Shown here: piece by piece, positions 19,150-27,082 of the stretch
How the letters are laid out: each line of letters starts with the position of its first letter
Position numbering within the stretch: position 1 is the stretch's first letter
NCBI GenBank assembly: GCA_965225625.1
Contig: CBDDBH010000026.1
Span: forward strand, 108,620-172,619
Direction of reading: 5' to 3'
Source: CBDDBH01 sp965225625
GTDB lineage: Bacteria > Pseudomonadota > Gammaproteobacteria > JADZEE01
DNA: 64,000 nt
Translations under genes and position numbers: made by a program
The notes under the pieces: generated by a model
Database searches by the model: none
Seen by the model: the letters and a program-made list of their open reading frames with translations, nothing else
What the model was told of the DNA's origin: nothing

Positions 19150-20350
19150 TTGCTCCGCAATGTTGCGGGCGTTACTGGGAGAGCGAACCAAGGCGGTAGA
19201 CCTCAACACCTTTAAGGTGCTGTCTGCGGTGTTGTTGATCCACACAATCGGTCCGCAAACCGTGATCGTCTTACCGGGGTTTGTGCAGGGACTGGTCGAC
19301 TACGCTGGATTCAGCGACAAACAGGCGGGATTCATTTCCTCTGCCGAGATGACCGGCATGGCGGGCGCCACCGTTGTCATGATGTTTATGGTGTCACGCG
19401 TTAACTGGCGGCACGTGTTTTTGATATCTTTATTACTTATCGTCATCGGTAACTTTGCCTCCATTTATGTGCGCGATTTCACCTTGCTTAGTGCATTGCG
19501 CTTTTTGGTCGGGGTCGGTGGCGGCTGGATAGTTGCGCTGTCATATGCTGTCTTTGGTATGACCCGAAAGCCGGATCGCAATTTCGGTTTCGCGATCCTG
19601 TTCGTGCTCATCTATGGCGCGGTGGTATTTCCCGCGATGCCGCCGGCGTATGAGTCATTAGGCTTTACCGGCGTGCTCGTATTCTTCGGCGCATTTGCGA
19701 TTTGCGGTCTGCCGTTCGTAAGGTTCATGCCAACTTCCGGCGAACAAGCCGTGGATGCGGTCGCTGATGCAGTGGACATGCCGTGGCGATTGAAGTTCAT
19801 GGCACTGGCTACGATGTTTCTTTATTTTGTCGGCAACTTCGCAGTCTGGTCGTATTTTTTTCGTATCGGTGTCGGCGCCGGGATCGACGAGCAGCAAGTA
19901 GGTAACGGACTGGCGTTGTCACAAATATTTGGGGCTGCGGGTGCACTGACTACGGTCATCGTCGGCGCCCGTTATGGACGAGCAATACCCATCACGGCAG
20001 GGATCGGACTCAGTATCGCCTGTGTGGCTTACCTGCTTGGCCCTTTCGGCGCCTTCGCATTCGCCGCAGTCGCCTCGGCGTACAACTACGCCTGGAACAT
20101 GACTCATCCTTATTTGTTGGCTGCGATGGCCAGCTTCGATCCCAGCGGTAAAATGGTCGTTTACGCAACGGCGATGCAGTTTCTGGGCGTCAGCGTTGGA
20201 CCCGCGTTTGCCGCGACGCTTATTACCGAAGGTGACTACAGCAGCGCGATTTGGTTAGGACTGGTGCTGTTCGTGGCATGCACCGCGCTGATCCTACCGC
20301 CCGTGCGCACACAGGCGGCGTTGTATCGAGAAACTGAAACAGGCGATTGA
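19139..20350 (+). CDS. Major facilitator superfamily transporter
   Basis: 403 aa with about twelve hydrophobic helices. Start choice is between GTG 19139, overlapping the MoaD stop by 11 bases, and ATG 19160; the latter gives MLRALLGERTKAV before the first helix. The usual MFS loop motif is weak (MVSRVNWRHVFL). It sits between a sulfur-carrier gene and an aminotransferase in the aceE run, so uptake of the compound processed by that operon is likely. Substrate not readable. Confidence 0.8.
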   Translation: MAANCSAMLRALLGERTKAVDLNTFKVLSAVLLIHTIGPQTVIVLPGFVQGLVDYAGFSDKQAGFISSAEMTGMAGATVVMMFMVSRVNWRHVFLISLLLIVIGNFASIYVRDFTLLSALRFLVGVGGGWIVALSYAVFGMTRKPDRNFGFAILFVLIYGAVVFPAMPPAYESLGFTGVLVFFGAFAICGLPFVRFMPTSGEQAVDAVADAVDMPWRLKFMALATMFLYFVGNFAVWSYFFRIGVGAGIDEQQVGNGLALSQIFGAAGALTTVIVGARYGRAIPITAGIGLSIACVAYLLGPFGAFAFAAVASAYNYAWNMTHPYLLAAMASFDPSGKMVVYATAMQFLGVSVGPAFAATLITEGDYSSAIWLGLVLFVACTALILPPVRTQAALYRETETGD

Positions 20351-20368
20351 ACGAGTAAGAGGCCGATT

Positions 20369-21784
20369 ATGAACCAGACAGACGCATCGGAATTCGAAAA
20401 ATTCGATAGCCAAACGTTATGGCAACTGGATCAGGACCACCTGATCCACCCCATGTCGGTTTGGCCGAGTTACAAAAAACAAGGCTGTACTGTGGTTGTA
20501 CGTGGCGAGGGCGCTTATCTCTACGATGCCGACGGCAATCGATATCTGGATACCAACGGCGGCTTGTGGGCCGTCAATATTGGCTACGGCCGGGCCGAGA
20601 TGGCGCAGGCCATTGGCGAGCAAGCCCTGCAACTCGCGCACGCGAACCACTACGGCGACACCACCACTGCGCCAGCCGTGGTGCTGGCCAAAAAACTGGC
20701 GGAACTTGCGCCCGGATCACTCAACCACGTTTTTTTCAGTAACGGCGGTTCGACCGCGAACGACAGCGCCATCCGCATCGCTCATCACTATTTCATACAG
20801 TCCGGCCGGCCACGAAAGAAACACATCATTGCCCGCCTTGACGGCTACCACGGCAGTACATACCTGACTGCATCGATGAGTGGCAAGGCGGGGTTTCGCA
20901 AAGCACGCTTTCATTATGTCGATGACTTCATCCATCACGTCTCCTCGGCAGGTTTGTATCGCCGCCCGGACGGAACCAGCGTCGAGACTTTCTGCGACAC
21001 CTTAGTCGAAGAACTCGAAGCGAAGATCCTCGAAATTGGACCGGAAAATGTCGCGTGTTTTGTCACCGAACCCATCATGGGGATCGGTGGCGTGCTGGAA
21101 CCGCCCGAGGGCTACCATCGCCGTACCTGGGAGATCTGCAAAAAATACGACGTGCTCTATATACACGATGAAGTCATTACTGCATTCGGGCGGCTTGGCC
21201 ATATGCTCGCCTCCGAGGACATTTATGGCGTGGTACCGGACATCATCAATGTTGCCAAGGGCATTACCTCCGGTTACCAGCCGTTGGCCGCAACCATCAT
21301 CTCCGCGGAGATGTTTGACGTGATCAGCGCTTCGGGCGCCGACGCTCCGTTTGCTCAGGGCTATACTTATACCGGACATCCGGTTTGCTGTGCCGCCGCC
21401 TTGAAGAACATCGAGATTCTTGAACGTGAAAAGATTTGCGAGCACATCCTCGACATCGGTCCGTATTTCGCGGAGAAGATCAAGACCCTGGGAGATTCGC
21501 CGTTGGTCGGCGATGCGCGCGGACGCGGCTCAATTTTCTGCCTCGAGCACGTGATGGACAAGAACACCAAGGAGTTGTTTCCGGCCGAGACCCAGGTCGC
21601 TCAACGTATCGCCGATGCCGCGCGCGAACGCGGCCTCATCGTGCGCGGCATCGGCGAGTTGGTCGTACTCTCGCCACCGCTGATCATCGACCGCGAGCAG
21701 ATCGATTACATGGTCAACGCTCTGCATGAGAGTGAACAGGTAGTTGCCGATGAACTCATCCGTGAGGGTCTTTGGCAAGGGTGA
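20369..21784 (+). CDS. Class III (omega-amino acid type) PLP aminotransferase
   Basis: 471 aa. LDQDHLIHPMSVWP near the N-terminus is typical of the omega-amino-acid:pyruvate group. FFSNGGSTANDSAIRIA binds the PLP phosphate, IHDEVITAFGRLG supplies the PLP aspartate, and INVAKGITSGYQPL near residue 297 has the Schiff-base lysine. It transfers an amino group, commonly between an omega-amino acid or amine and pyruvate. It is last in the aceE run and starts 18 bases after the MFS stop. Its pyruvate/alanine coupling could link it to AceE. Confidence 0.9.
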   Translation: MNQTDASEFEKFDSQTLWQLDQDHLIHPMSVWPSYKKQGCTVVVRGEGAYLYDADGNRYLDTNGGLWAVNIGYGRAEMAQAIGEQALQLAHANHYGDTTTAPAVVLAKKLAELAPGSLNHVFFSNGGSTANDSAIRIAHHYFIQSGRPRKKHIIARLDGYHGSTYLTASMSGKAGFRKARFHYVDDFIHHVSSAGLYRRPDGTSVETFCDTLVEELEAKILEIGPENVACFVTEPIMGIGGVLEPPEGYHRRTWEICKKYDVLYIHDEVITAFGRLGHMLASEDIYGVVPDIINVAKGITSGYQPLAATIISAEMFDVISASGADAPFAQGYTYTGHPVCCAAALKNIEILEREKICEHILDIGPYFAEKIKTLGDSPLVGDARGRGSIFCLEHVMDKNTKELFPAETQVAQRIADAARERGLIVRGIGELVVLSPPLIIDREQIDYMVNALHESEQVVADELIREGLWQG

Positions 21785-21976
21785 GGCTTGCAGGAGGGGT
21801 AAAATATAATCTGTAGATGTCGCGCTTAGATCTGACAAATAATGTCAGCCAAGAGCATGTCGTTCCAATGAATCATGCGCTAAGCTTTAAACATGAACTA
21901 TCGGAACATAGTCACTAATTATCGCGCTACACAGATTCTGTCTAGTACACCATTTTCGGAGTCCGTCTAGTTAACT
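21785..21976. other. Gap before the cassette array, no gene recognised
   Basis: No supported ORF. A 6-bp hairpin (CTGACA/TGTCAG, 21832-21848) could terminate the aminotransferase operon, but no T run follows. This is where an attI site or integrase would sit in a complete integron; neither is recognisable. Confidence 0.4.
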
Positions 21977-21983
21977 GTTAGGT
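21977..21983 (+). other. Integron-type core site GTTAGGT at left edge of cassette array
   Basis: GTTAGGT fits the GTTRRRY core at which integron integrases cut (between G and TT). It lies 15 bases upstream of the first cassette gene, as expected. No matching RYYYAAC partner was found upstream, so it may be the remnant of an attI or a decayed attC. Confidence 0.5.
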
Positions 21984-21998
21984 GCTTAGGAAGATTCG

Positions 21999-22244
21999 AT
22001 GGCTCTGGGCCTGAAACTCGCTCATCACCTTCAACAGAAGCCAACGAAGAAGTGTCACCGCTGCGGGTTGCGGTATTCGGAAACGGATGAAAAATGTGCC
22101 CATTGTGGAGACCTGAACGAAGCAGAGTTAAAGGAACTAAAGGACGCAATTGAGGAGCACCATGAGTCAAACAGAAATCTCGGAGCGCTGTTCATGGTGA
22201 TTGCGACCATAGTCTGCATCGGGATAATCATATTTGTGCTCTAA
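21999..22244 (+). CDS. Zinc-ribbon, single-helix membrane protein (cassette gene)
   Basis: 81 aa. A treble of paired cysteines, CHRCG and CAHCG (residues 20-37), forms a zinc ribbon; a charged linker follows, and the C-terminus is one transmembrane helix (LFMVIATIVCIGIIIFVL). It occupies its own unit between the core site at 21977 and the attC at 22261, with no room for other genes, as is typical of an integron cassette. Unknown function. Confidence 0.7.
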   Translation: MALGLKLAHHLQQKPTKKCHRCGLRYSETDEKCAHCGDLNEAELKELKDAIEEHHESNRNLGALFMVIATIVCIGIIIFVL

Positions 22245-22260
22245 GTGGAAAGTCAGCCGC

Positions 22261-22348
22261 ACCTAACCAGGTGCTGGAGCCGACGCGGAAAAGGCATGTG
22301 GTTTAAATCTGAAGCATCGTGGCGCGCGGCTCAGCTTAGTCGTTAGGT
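22261..22348 (+). repeat. attC recombination site 1 (intact)
   Basis: 88 bp. It begins ACCTAAC (fits RYYYAAC) and ends GTTAGGT (fits GTTRRRY), and the outer arms pair as CACCTAAC/GTTAGGTG. Inner arms GCTGGAGCC (22273-22281) and GGCTCAGC (22328-22335) pair with one unpaired G, the extrahelical base typical of attC. A near-identical copy is split by the IS at 23657-24836. Confidence 0.85.
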
Positions 22349-22354
22349 GGCACG

Positions 22355-23197
22355 GTGAAAATCATCAAGTACTGCAAGTCTGAGCACAACATTGCGTCGA
22401 TGTGCAATTCCTTGCAGCTAGGTACGTTTGATTACTACCGAGAAATGGATCCCACGTTTTCAATTGCCGACAGCAAGGAGGGGTTCATTCAATACCTTGG
22501 CCCAGAGAGTCCAATCACTATTAACGCAGAGCAGCTTAATTCAGTAACGGGCGGCGTAATGCAGATCAATGACGAGACTACTGCAGGAAAACCGCAACAC
22601 AAGAACCCTGGTGGCACACATATTGAGATGTCTGGTCATGAGATCATATTTGACAATGGCGTGATGCGCGCGAAATTAGATGGAAAACTAGATATAAAGC
22701 TGTTTTATCCTAACGCGTATCTTTTTTGCACTTCGCTCCTTGGGGACCGCACAACGCCTGATCCATCAGCCGTATCGGAAGAATACGATTCATACTACGA
22801 AATAAAAACAAAAAGTATTAATGATTTTATCCAGCATGTTAGAAGCACGCTGATGGCCCAGCTTACTTTAGACGACCTCATGCTAGAAAAGGCTATGAGC
22901 AGTTTTCCACTAACGGGACTAAGGCAACAATTTCAAATTATGTGTATTCATCGACCTGTTGAATATGTTCCGGAAAAAGAGATTCGTCTTAGCGAGCCCG
23001 ATGATTTCACCGAAAATCATTTTTACGAGATTTATCGCGACTCGATATTTAAGAAACACGAGTCATATGCCACGGATAAAGAATATCGGTTCGCGTTTTT
23101 CATCGCACACCCAACCCTAGGATTCATTTCGGTAAAGAGCCAACCTAAGCTTGTTGACTTAAAACCTGTTTCAGCTTTCGTCGAAAATGCCACCTAA
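22355..23197 (+). CDS. Cassette-encoded protein of unknown function
   Basis: 280 aa, visibly more AT-rich than the surrounding chromosome. The start GTFDYYREMD...SIADSKEGFIQY resembles a class of uncharacterised proteins (pattern LGTxxYYR...I.D..EG) seen among plasmid and defence-island genes, but I cannot name it. No signal peptide, membrane helix or catalytic motif was recognised. It fills one cassette between attC 1 and attC 2; its TAA stop lies inside the attC 2 core. Confidence 0.6.
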   Translation: MKIIKYCKSEHNIASMCNSLQLGTFDYYREMDPTFSIADSKEGFIQYLGPESPITINAEQLNSVTGGVMQINDETTAGKPQHKNPGGTHIEMSGHEIIFDNGVMRAKLDGKLDIKLFYPNAYLFCTSLLGDRTTPDPSAVSEEYDSYYEIKTKSINDFIQHVRSTLMAQLTLDDLMLEKAMSSFPLTGLRQQFQIMCIHRPVEYVPEKEIRLSEPDDFTENHFYEIYRDSIFKKHESYATDKEYRFAFFIAHPTLGFISVKSQPKLVDLKPVSAFVENAT

Positions 23198-23232
23198 CAA
23201 ACGGATCAACCTGACGTATTACAGCGTTAGGC
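23192..23232 (+). repeat. attC-like site 2, unusually short
   Basis: ACCTAAC (23192-23198) and GTTAGGC (23226-23232) are good R'' and R' cores at the correct position between two cassette ORFs, but the span is 41 bp, below the usual minimum of about 57 bp, and the inner arms are poor. It may be an internally deleted attC. Confidence 0.55.
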
Positions 23233-23242
23233 GGCACACAAA

Positions 23243-23635
23243 GTGAATCAATTGCCGTTCGATTCCGCTGAGGAACGCTATGTGAGCCTCGCGACATATC
23301 GACGTAGTGGAAAGGAGGTTCGTACGCCGGTTTGGATTGCGAAGGCTGAAGACCGCTACTTCGTGTTTAGCGAGGGGAAAGCCGGGAAAGTAAAACGAAT
23401 TCGTGCCAATGGTAAAGCTCGCTTAGCGGCCTGCACATTTAGCGGCGACATTTGCAGCGATTGGTTCGAATTCAAAGCACGTATCGTAGTGGAGGCGGAG
23501 GTCATAGAACATGCATACGTGGCACTACGGAAAAAATACGGGTGGCAGATGAAGGTCGGTGATATGTTCTCGAAGCTAATCGGCCACTACGACAAACGAG
23601 CGATAATTGAGTTACGGATAGCGCAGTCTGGCTAG
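23243..23635 (+). CDS. PPOX-class (pyridoxamine oxidase-like) flavin/F420-binding protein, cassette gene
   Basis: 130 aa, start GTG at 23243. ERYVSLATYRRSGKEVRTPV followed by GKAGKVKRIRANGKARLAAC is the usual N-terminal half of small split-barrel PPOX-class proteins that bind FMN or F420. Such genes have been seen in cassette arrays. It lies between attC 2 and the interrupted attC 3. The redox substrate is unknown. Confidence 0.75.
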   Translation: MNQLPFDSAEERYVSLATYRRSGKEVRTPVWIAKAEDRYFVFSEGKAGKVKRIRANGKARLAACTFSGDICSDWFEFKARIVVEAEVIEHAYVALRKKYGWQMKVGDMFSKLIGHYDKRAIIELRIAQSG

Positions 23636-23681
23636 ACGATGGTGCCGCCTAACCAGCGACTGTGATTTGCAAGTTTGTTAA

Positions 23682-24631
23682 TTAGGCATATTTTTCACTC
23701 CAGTTGTTGCCGTCTCTGACCATGGCGTTGAGGATGGTGATGAATTTACGCATGCAAGCGGTCAGAGCGACTTTCTTGTGTTTTCCGGTGGCGAGTAAGC
23801 GTCGATAGAAGGCGCGAATGACGGGGTTGTGCTGGGTCGCACTGAGCGTGGGCCATGTACAGAACGGTGCGCACGGTTGCACGCCCGCCCTTGATACGCC
23901 GTTTACCCCGAAGGCGACCGCTATCACGATTGGTAGGGCTACACCGACGAGCGCAGCGATTTGTTTTTGGTTGAGTTTGCCCAGCTCAGGCAAGTCACCA
24001 AGCAGCGTGGTAGATGAGGGTATCGCCGACGCCGGGGACGGAAGCCAACTGCCGGTGTGTTGCCGCCCATTCGGTCACGTGAGCGATGAGTTGGCTGAGA
24101 CGGGCTTCGGTCCACTGGATCTCCTTATCGAGGGTTTTGATCACGGCGCGGTGTGAGCGCTGCAGGGCAGCGGGCATGATGTGCGCGCGATTCATCTCCA
24201 TGGTGCGCATATCGACGAGTTGGCGTCGCCGGGCGATTAAGTCCTTTACCTGAAGGACTTTTTTGTCCGTGTGGGGTATGACCTGTGGTTGTACGCGTGC
24301 GGCAAACTCGGCGATGAGCCGGGCATCGATGGCATCGGTTTTAGCCAACTGGCCGATGGCGCCGGCGTAGCGGCGTACGTTGAGGGGGTTAACGACGACG
24401 ATGGGCAATTGCTTATCGATGGCCGCCTCCACCAGCAGCCGTTCGTAACGTCCCGTGGCTTCTACCACGATGCGGGCGACCGGGTAGCGGGCCAGGCGTG
24501 TCACTAGCTTACGGATGGCCTTGGGCTCATTGGCCCGCTTGAAGTGCCAGGCGCCTTTCCCAGACATAAACGTCCACCACGTCCTTACCGACATCGACAC
24601 CTACATTGATACTCTTATCCTTGATTGTCAT
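23682..24631 (-). pseudogene. IS110-family transposase/recombinase (DEDD), multiply frameshifted
   Basis: Start ATG at 24631 gives MTIKDKSINVGVDVGKDVVD, with the first acidic residues of the DEDD (RuvC-like) domain. It continues in other frames with VEATGRYERLLVEAA, NPLNVRRYAGAIGQLAKTDA and the C-terminal Tnp20 part (SVPGVGD, then GKLNQKQIAALVGVAP, KGGRATVRTVLYMA, FYRRLLATGKHKKVALTAC). I count about four frame changes (near 24560, 24005, 23945 and 23845). Full length would be about 316 aa. Either the element is dead or the assembly has indels here. Confidence 0.8.
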
Positions 24632-24634
24632 AAC

Positions 24635-24780
24635 AACTCACCCTTGCTAGATTCGGGCTCGTGAGGCCCATTCGACTGTTCGAGTTAATCAATCGGGTCG
24701 ACCCGGCGCCGCTCGCTGGTTAACGGTCTTGCCTAGGCAGAGCCGACGCTGGATCGGGCTGCCGGGTCGGTAGTTTGCTG
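24635..24780 (-). ncRNA. Predicted bridge RNA of the IS110 element
   Basis: Read on the transposase strand, the leader has a 9-bp perfect stem (24761-24769 with 24699-24707) enclosing a target loop. The left target guide (24753-24745) matches 8 of 9 bases of the left target at 24836-24844, the mismatch being a possible G-U. The right guide (24722-24716) is complementary over 7 bases to the right target including the core. Further on, a donor loop closed by a 5-bp stem (24682-24686/24635-24639) has a left donor guide (24679-24673) identical over 7 bases to the element end at 23657-23663, and a short right guide GCAAG. Order LTG-RTG-LDG-RDG is as described for IS621. Predicted by eye; ends approximate. 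Confidence 0.6.
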
Positions 24781-24919
24781 GTAACAAGTTACGGGCCTCA
24801 TCTCTATCGGACTGGAGGTCAGTAGTGTCATACAAGGCGCTGGAGCCGACGCGGAAAAGGCATGTGGTTTAAATCTGAAGCATTGGGGCGCGCGGCTCAG
24901 CTTAGTCGTTGAGGCCGCG

Positions 24920-25156
24920 GTGATAGATATTGGTATGGAAGCAACGAGGGTAATCCTGGAGTCTGTGATTACTTGCCCCGCATGCGGGTTCAAGAAGTCA
25001 GAATCAATGCCAACCGACTGTTGTCTCGTGCGCTACGATTGCGGCGAATGTGGAGAGAATCTCAAGCCCCAGCCCGGACACTGTTGTGTATTCTGTTCAT
25101 ATGGGAGCGTTCCCTGCCCACCTATCCAGACAGGTGGCGATGCTGCTTGTTGTTAG
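24920..25156 (+). CDS. Cys-rich GDCC/CSYG-type small protein, cassette gene
   Basis: 78 aa from 24920, or 73 aa from the internal ATG at 24935. CPACGFKKSESMPTD, then YDCGECGENLKP and CVFCSYGSVPCPP, give about ten cysteines in a probable two-site zinc fold. I recognise the pattern GHCCVFCSYGSVPCPPIQ as a recurring small protein in mobile and cassette contexts; function unknown. It starts directly after the right core of attC 3, as a cassette gene should. No clear attC follows it. Confidence 0.65.
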   Translation: MIDIGMEATRVILESVITCPACGFKKSESMPTDCCLVRYDCGECGENLKPQPGHCCVFCSYGSVPCPPIQTGGDAACC

Positions 25157-25264
25157 TGCTACACGATAACCCTCCGGCGGGCGCCGGAAGGGCGCATTCG
25201 CTTCGGCTGCTTTTCTAACACTATCTGTCAGATAAAATACTGACTATTAAATATAATCTCTTCA
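25157..25264. other. Gap with a GC-rich palindrome after the last cassette
   Basis: The palindrome around 25170-25192 (CCCTCCGGCG...CGCCGGAAGGG) could be a transcription stop or REP-like element; no T run follows directly. GTTAGTG at 25152 does not fit the attC core, so the right end of the array is undefined. Confidence 0.4.
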
Positions 25265-26072
25265 TGTCACCCCACATCATCTACGGCACTGCCTGGAAGA
25301 AAGACCAGACCGCACGTTTGGTAGAACTCGCGATCACAACAGGCTTTCGCGGAATAGATATCCGCATGCCAACCCAAGCATTACAAACGAAGCAGGGGTC
25401 GGCGAGGGCCTTGCCGCCTGTCTCAACACCAGCTTGAGTCGCGCAGATATCTATCTGCAGACAAAATTCACCTCACTTTCAGGCCAGGAATTCCAAAACG
25501 CATCCCTTATGACCGCTATGCTGCAATGGCGGAGCAGGTTGCGGAGTCATTTGAGGCGTCACTGCGCAACCTGCGGACCAATTACATCGATTGTCTCGTC
25601 ATGCATTCACCTGAGGACGAATTTGAGCAAACGATGGAGGTGTGGCGGGCGATGGAGGCACTGATTGAGGGCGGCAGAGTAAAACAACTTGGAGTCAGTA
25701 ATTGCTACGATATCGCTGAGTTCGAAGCACTATACAGTTCGGCAAACGTTAAACCCGCCGTGCTGCAGAACCGCTTCTACGACGAGACGGATTACGACCG
25801 GAAATTCGTGCATTCTGTACAGTACACGAGATCTCCTACCAGAGTTTCTGGACACTTACCGCGAATCCTCATGTGCTCGAACATGAACCGTAACCGCCCT
25901 GACCTTGCGATACGCACGTACACCTGCACAGATACTGTTCCGCTATCTGACCCCAGATCGGGTCGTACCGTTGACCGGTACCCAATCGGAACAACACATG
26001 CGCGAGGATTTAGCGATGTTCGAATTCGAACTGACCCAAGGCGAAGTCGATTCACTAACAACGCTGTTCTGA
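25265..26072 (+). pseudogene. Aldo/keto reductase, multiply frameshifted
   Basis: Pieces in different frames line up as one NADPH-dependent aldo/keto reductase: MSPHIIYGTAWKKDQTARLV, then SRADIYLQTKFTSLSGQEFQ, then LRNLRTNYIDCLVMHSPEDE, GGRVKQLGVSNCYDIAEFEA, then HEISYQSFWTLTANPHVLEH and finally LRYARTPAQILFRYLTPDRV with GTQSEQHMREDLAMFEFELT. Breaks lie near 25370, 25505, 25800 and 25885. Total about 268 aa. All pieces keep conserved motifs, so recent inactivation or assembly indels are both possible. Confidence 0.7.
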
Positions 26073-26092
26073 CTACCTGTGGCGCCTCACGC

Positions 26093-26964
26093 TTACTCGT
26101 CCCACGGCGGGATCTCACCGGCACCGACCTGGGCGGAAGTACCGAGTAGGAAGCCATCGAAAACGTCCACCGTCTGCGGGTAGAACTTATTGAATTGCGC
26201 GATTATCTCCGCTGATGTCTTACCGTCGGCCGATGCGCGCGAAAACCGTTCTACGTATTTGCGCGTCCACGCAATCGAATCGTTATCATTGCTGAGCCCA
26301 GGGCGACGGTGACCTGCAAAATACCTGTTCGGCTCCCAGTTGCGCCAGCCGGTCCAGGCTCTTAACCCATGCGTCGCGTGTGCCGGTACGTGTTTCGAAC
26401 AGGGCGACATGGACACGATTGAAGGTCAGGTCGCCGGCGATCAGCGTCTTGTCAGCGGGCAGCACACTGCGGTTGCGCTTCTGTGATCACCTTGCATCGG
26501 CCCAATAATTTCGACCCGTTGTCCTTCGAATTCAAATTGCGTTTCCGCAGGGCCTCGGGGACTGCCGCATAGCGAGGCGCATTCGTGCCGAGCATCGGAT
26601 TCCAGCGTTTCATCTTGGCCGGGATCGAACGCCAGATCTCCTCTACAACTTTGCCATGGCGAGGATTTTTGCCCGAGGAAAAGCGTCCGCGATAACGTCC
26701 ATACCAAAGAAATGGTCTGGATGGTCATGGGTAACGACTACCTTCGTTAGCGGCAAGCCCGTATCGAGAATGGCTGCCACCACACGGTGGGCATCTGCGC
26801 GCGAGAACGGCCGCATCAACCAGCATTACGCTTTTCTCACCCTTGATCAACACCATGTTGGCGTAAAGGCTGGTTTCGCTGGTCGTGACGACCTGGTATT
26901 CGAGCGAGTACGCCGGAGAAAAAACGCAGGTAACAATCACAACTGCTAACAGTCTGAGTAACAT
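26093..26964 (-). pseudogene. MBL-fold metallo-hydrolase with signal peptide, frameshifted
   Basis: ATG at 26964 with AAGGAGA just upstream gives MLLRLLAVVIVTCVFSPAYS, a signal peptide, then YANMVLIKGEKSVMLVDAAV. In other frames follow VVVTHDHPDHFFGMDV (the zinc-binding HxHxDH region), RNLNSKDNGSKLLGPMQGDH-like sequence and the tail AWTRKYVERFSRASADGKTS ending IPPWDE. At least three frame changes lie between 26790 and 26400. Periplasmic; substrate unknown. It converges with the aldo/keto reductase. Confidence 0.65.
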
Positions 26965-27082
26965 TGTTGTCTCCTTCTGGATTAAACTGGACAATCATCT
27001 GAATCGAATACTCGCATACATGATCCGCCTGCGCAGCACACACCCCAGCGGCCGGATAGGACAAAGCCCAAAAGAGTACAGC

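Larger units (their letters stand above)
23657..24836 (-). mobile_element. IS110-family insertion sequence inside an attC site
   Basis: About 1180 bp, bounded by comparing the split attC with intact attC 1. Both junctions have AG on the plus strand (23655-23656 and 24835-24836), CT on the transposase strand, which is the core dinucleotide reported for IS621. No long terminal inverted repeats are visible. The non-coding end (about 205 bp) lies upstream of the transposase and only 25 bp lies downstream. This fits the IS110 group proper and not the IS1111 group, whose long non-coding end is downstream. Confidence 0.8.
23647..24915 (+). repeat. attC site 3, split by an IS110-family insertion
   Basis: The left piece GCCTAACCAG (23647-23656) and the right piece from 24837 (GCGCTGGAGCCGACGCGG onward) rejoin to a site that matches attC 1 almost base for base, including the GGCTCAGC arm. 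The break falls between the R'' and L'' arms. The right core reads GTTGAGGC (24908-24915) instead of GTTAGGC, one extra base, so this site may be inactive or contain an indel error. Confidence 0.8.

Noticed and set aside
25140..25225. Fourth attC after the last cassette gene
   Set aside because: GTTAGTG does not fit GTTRRRY, and TTCTAAC lacks the leading purine; the order of the two halves is also wrong.
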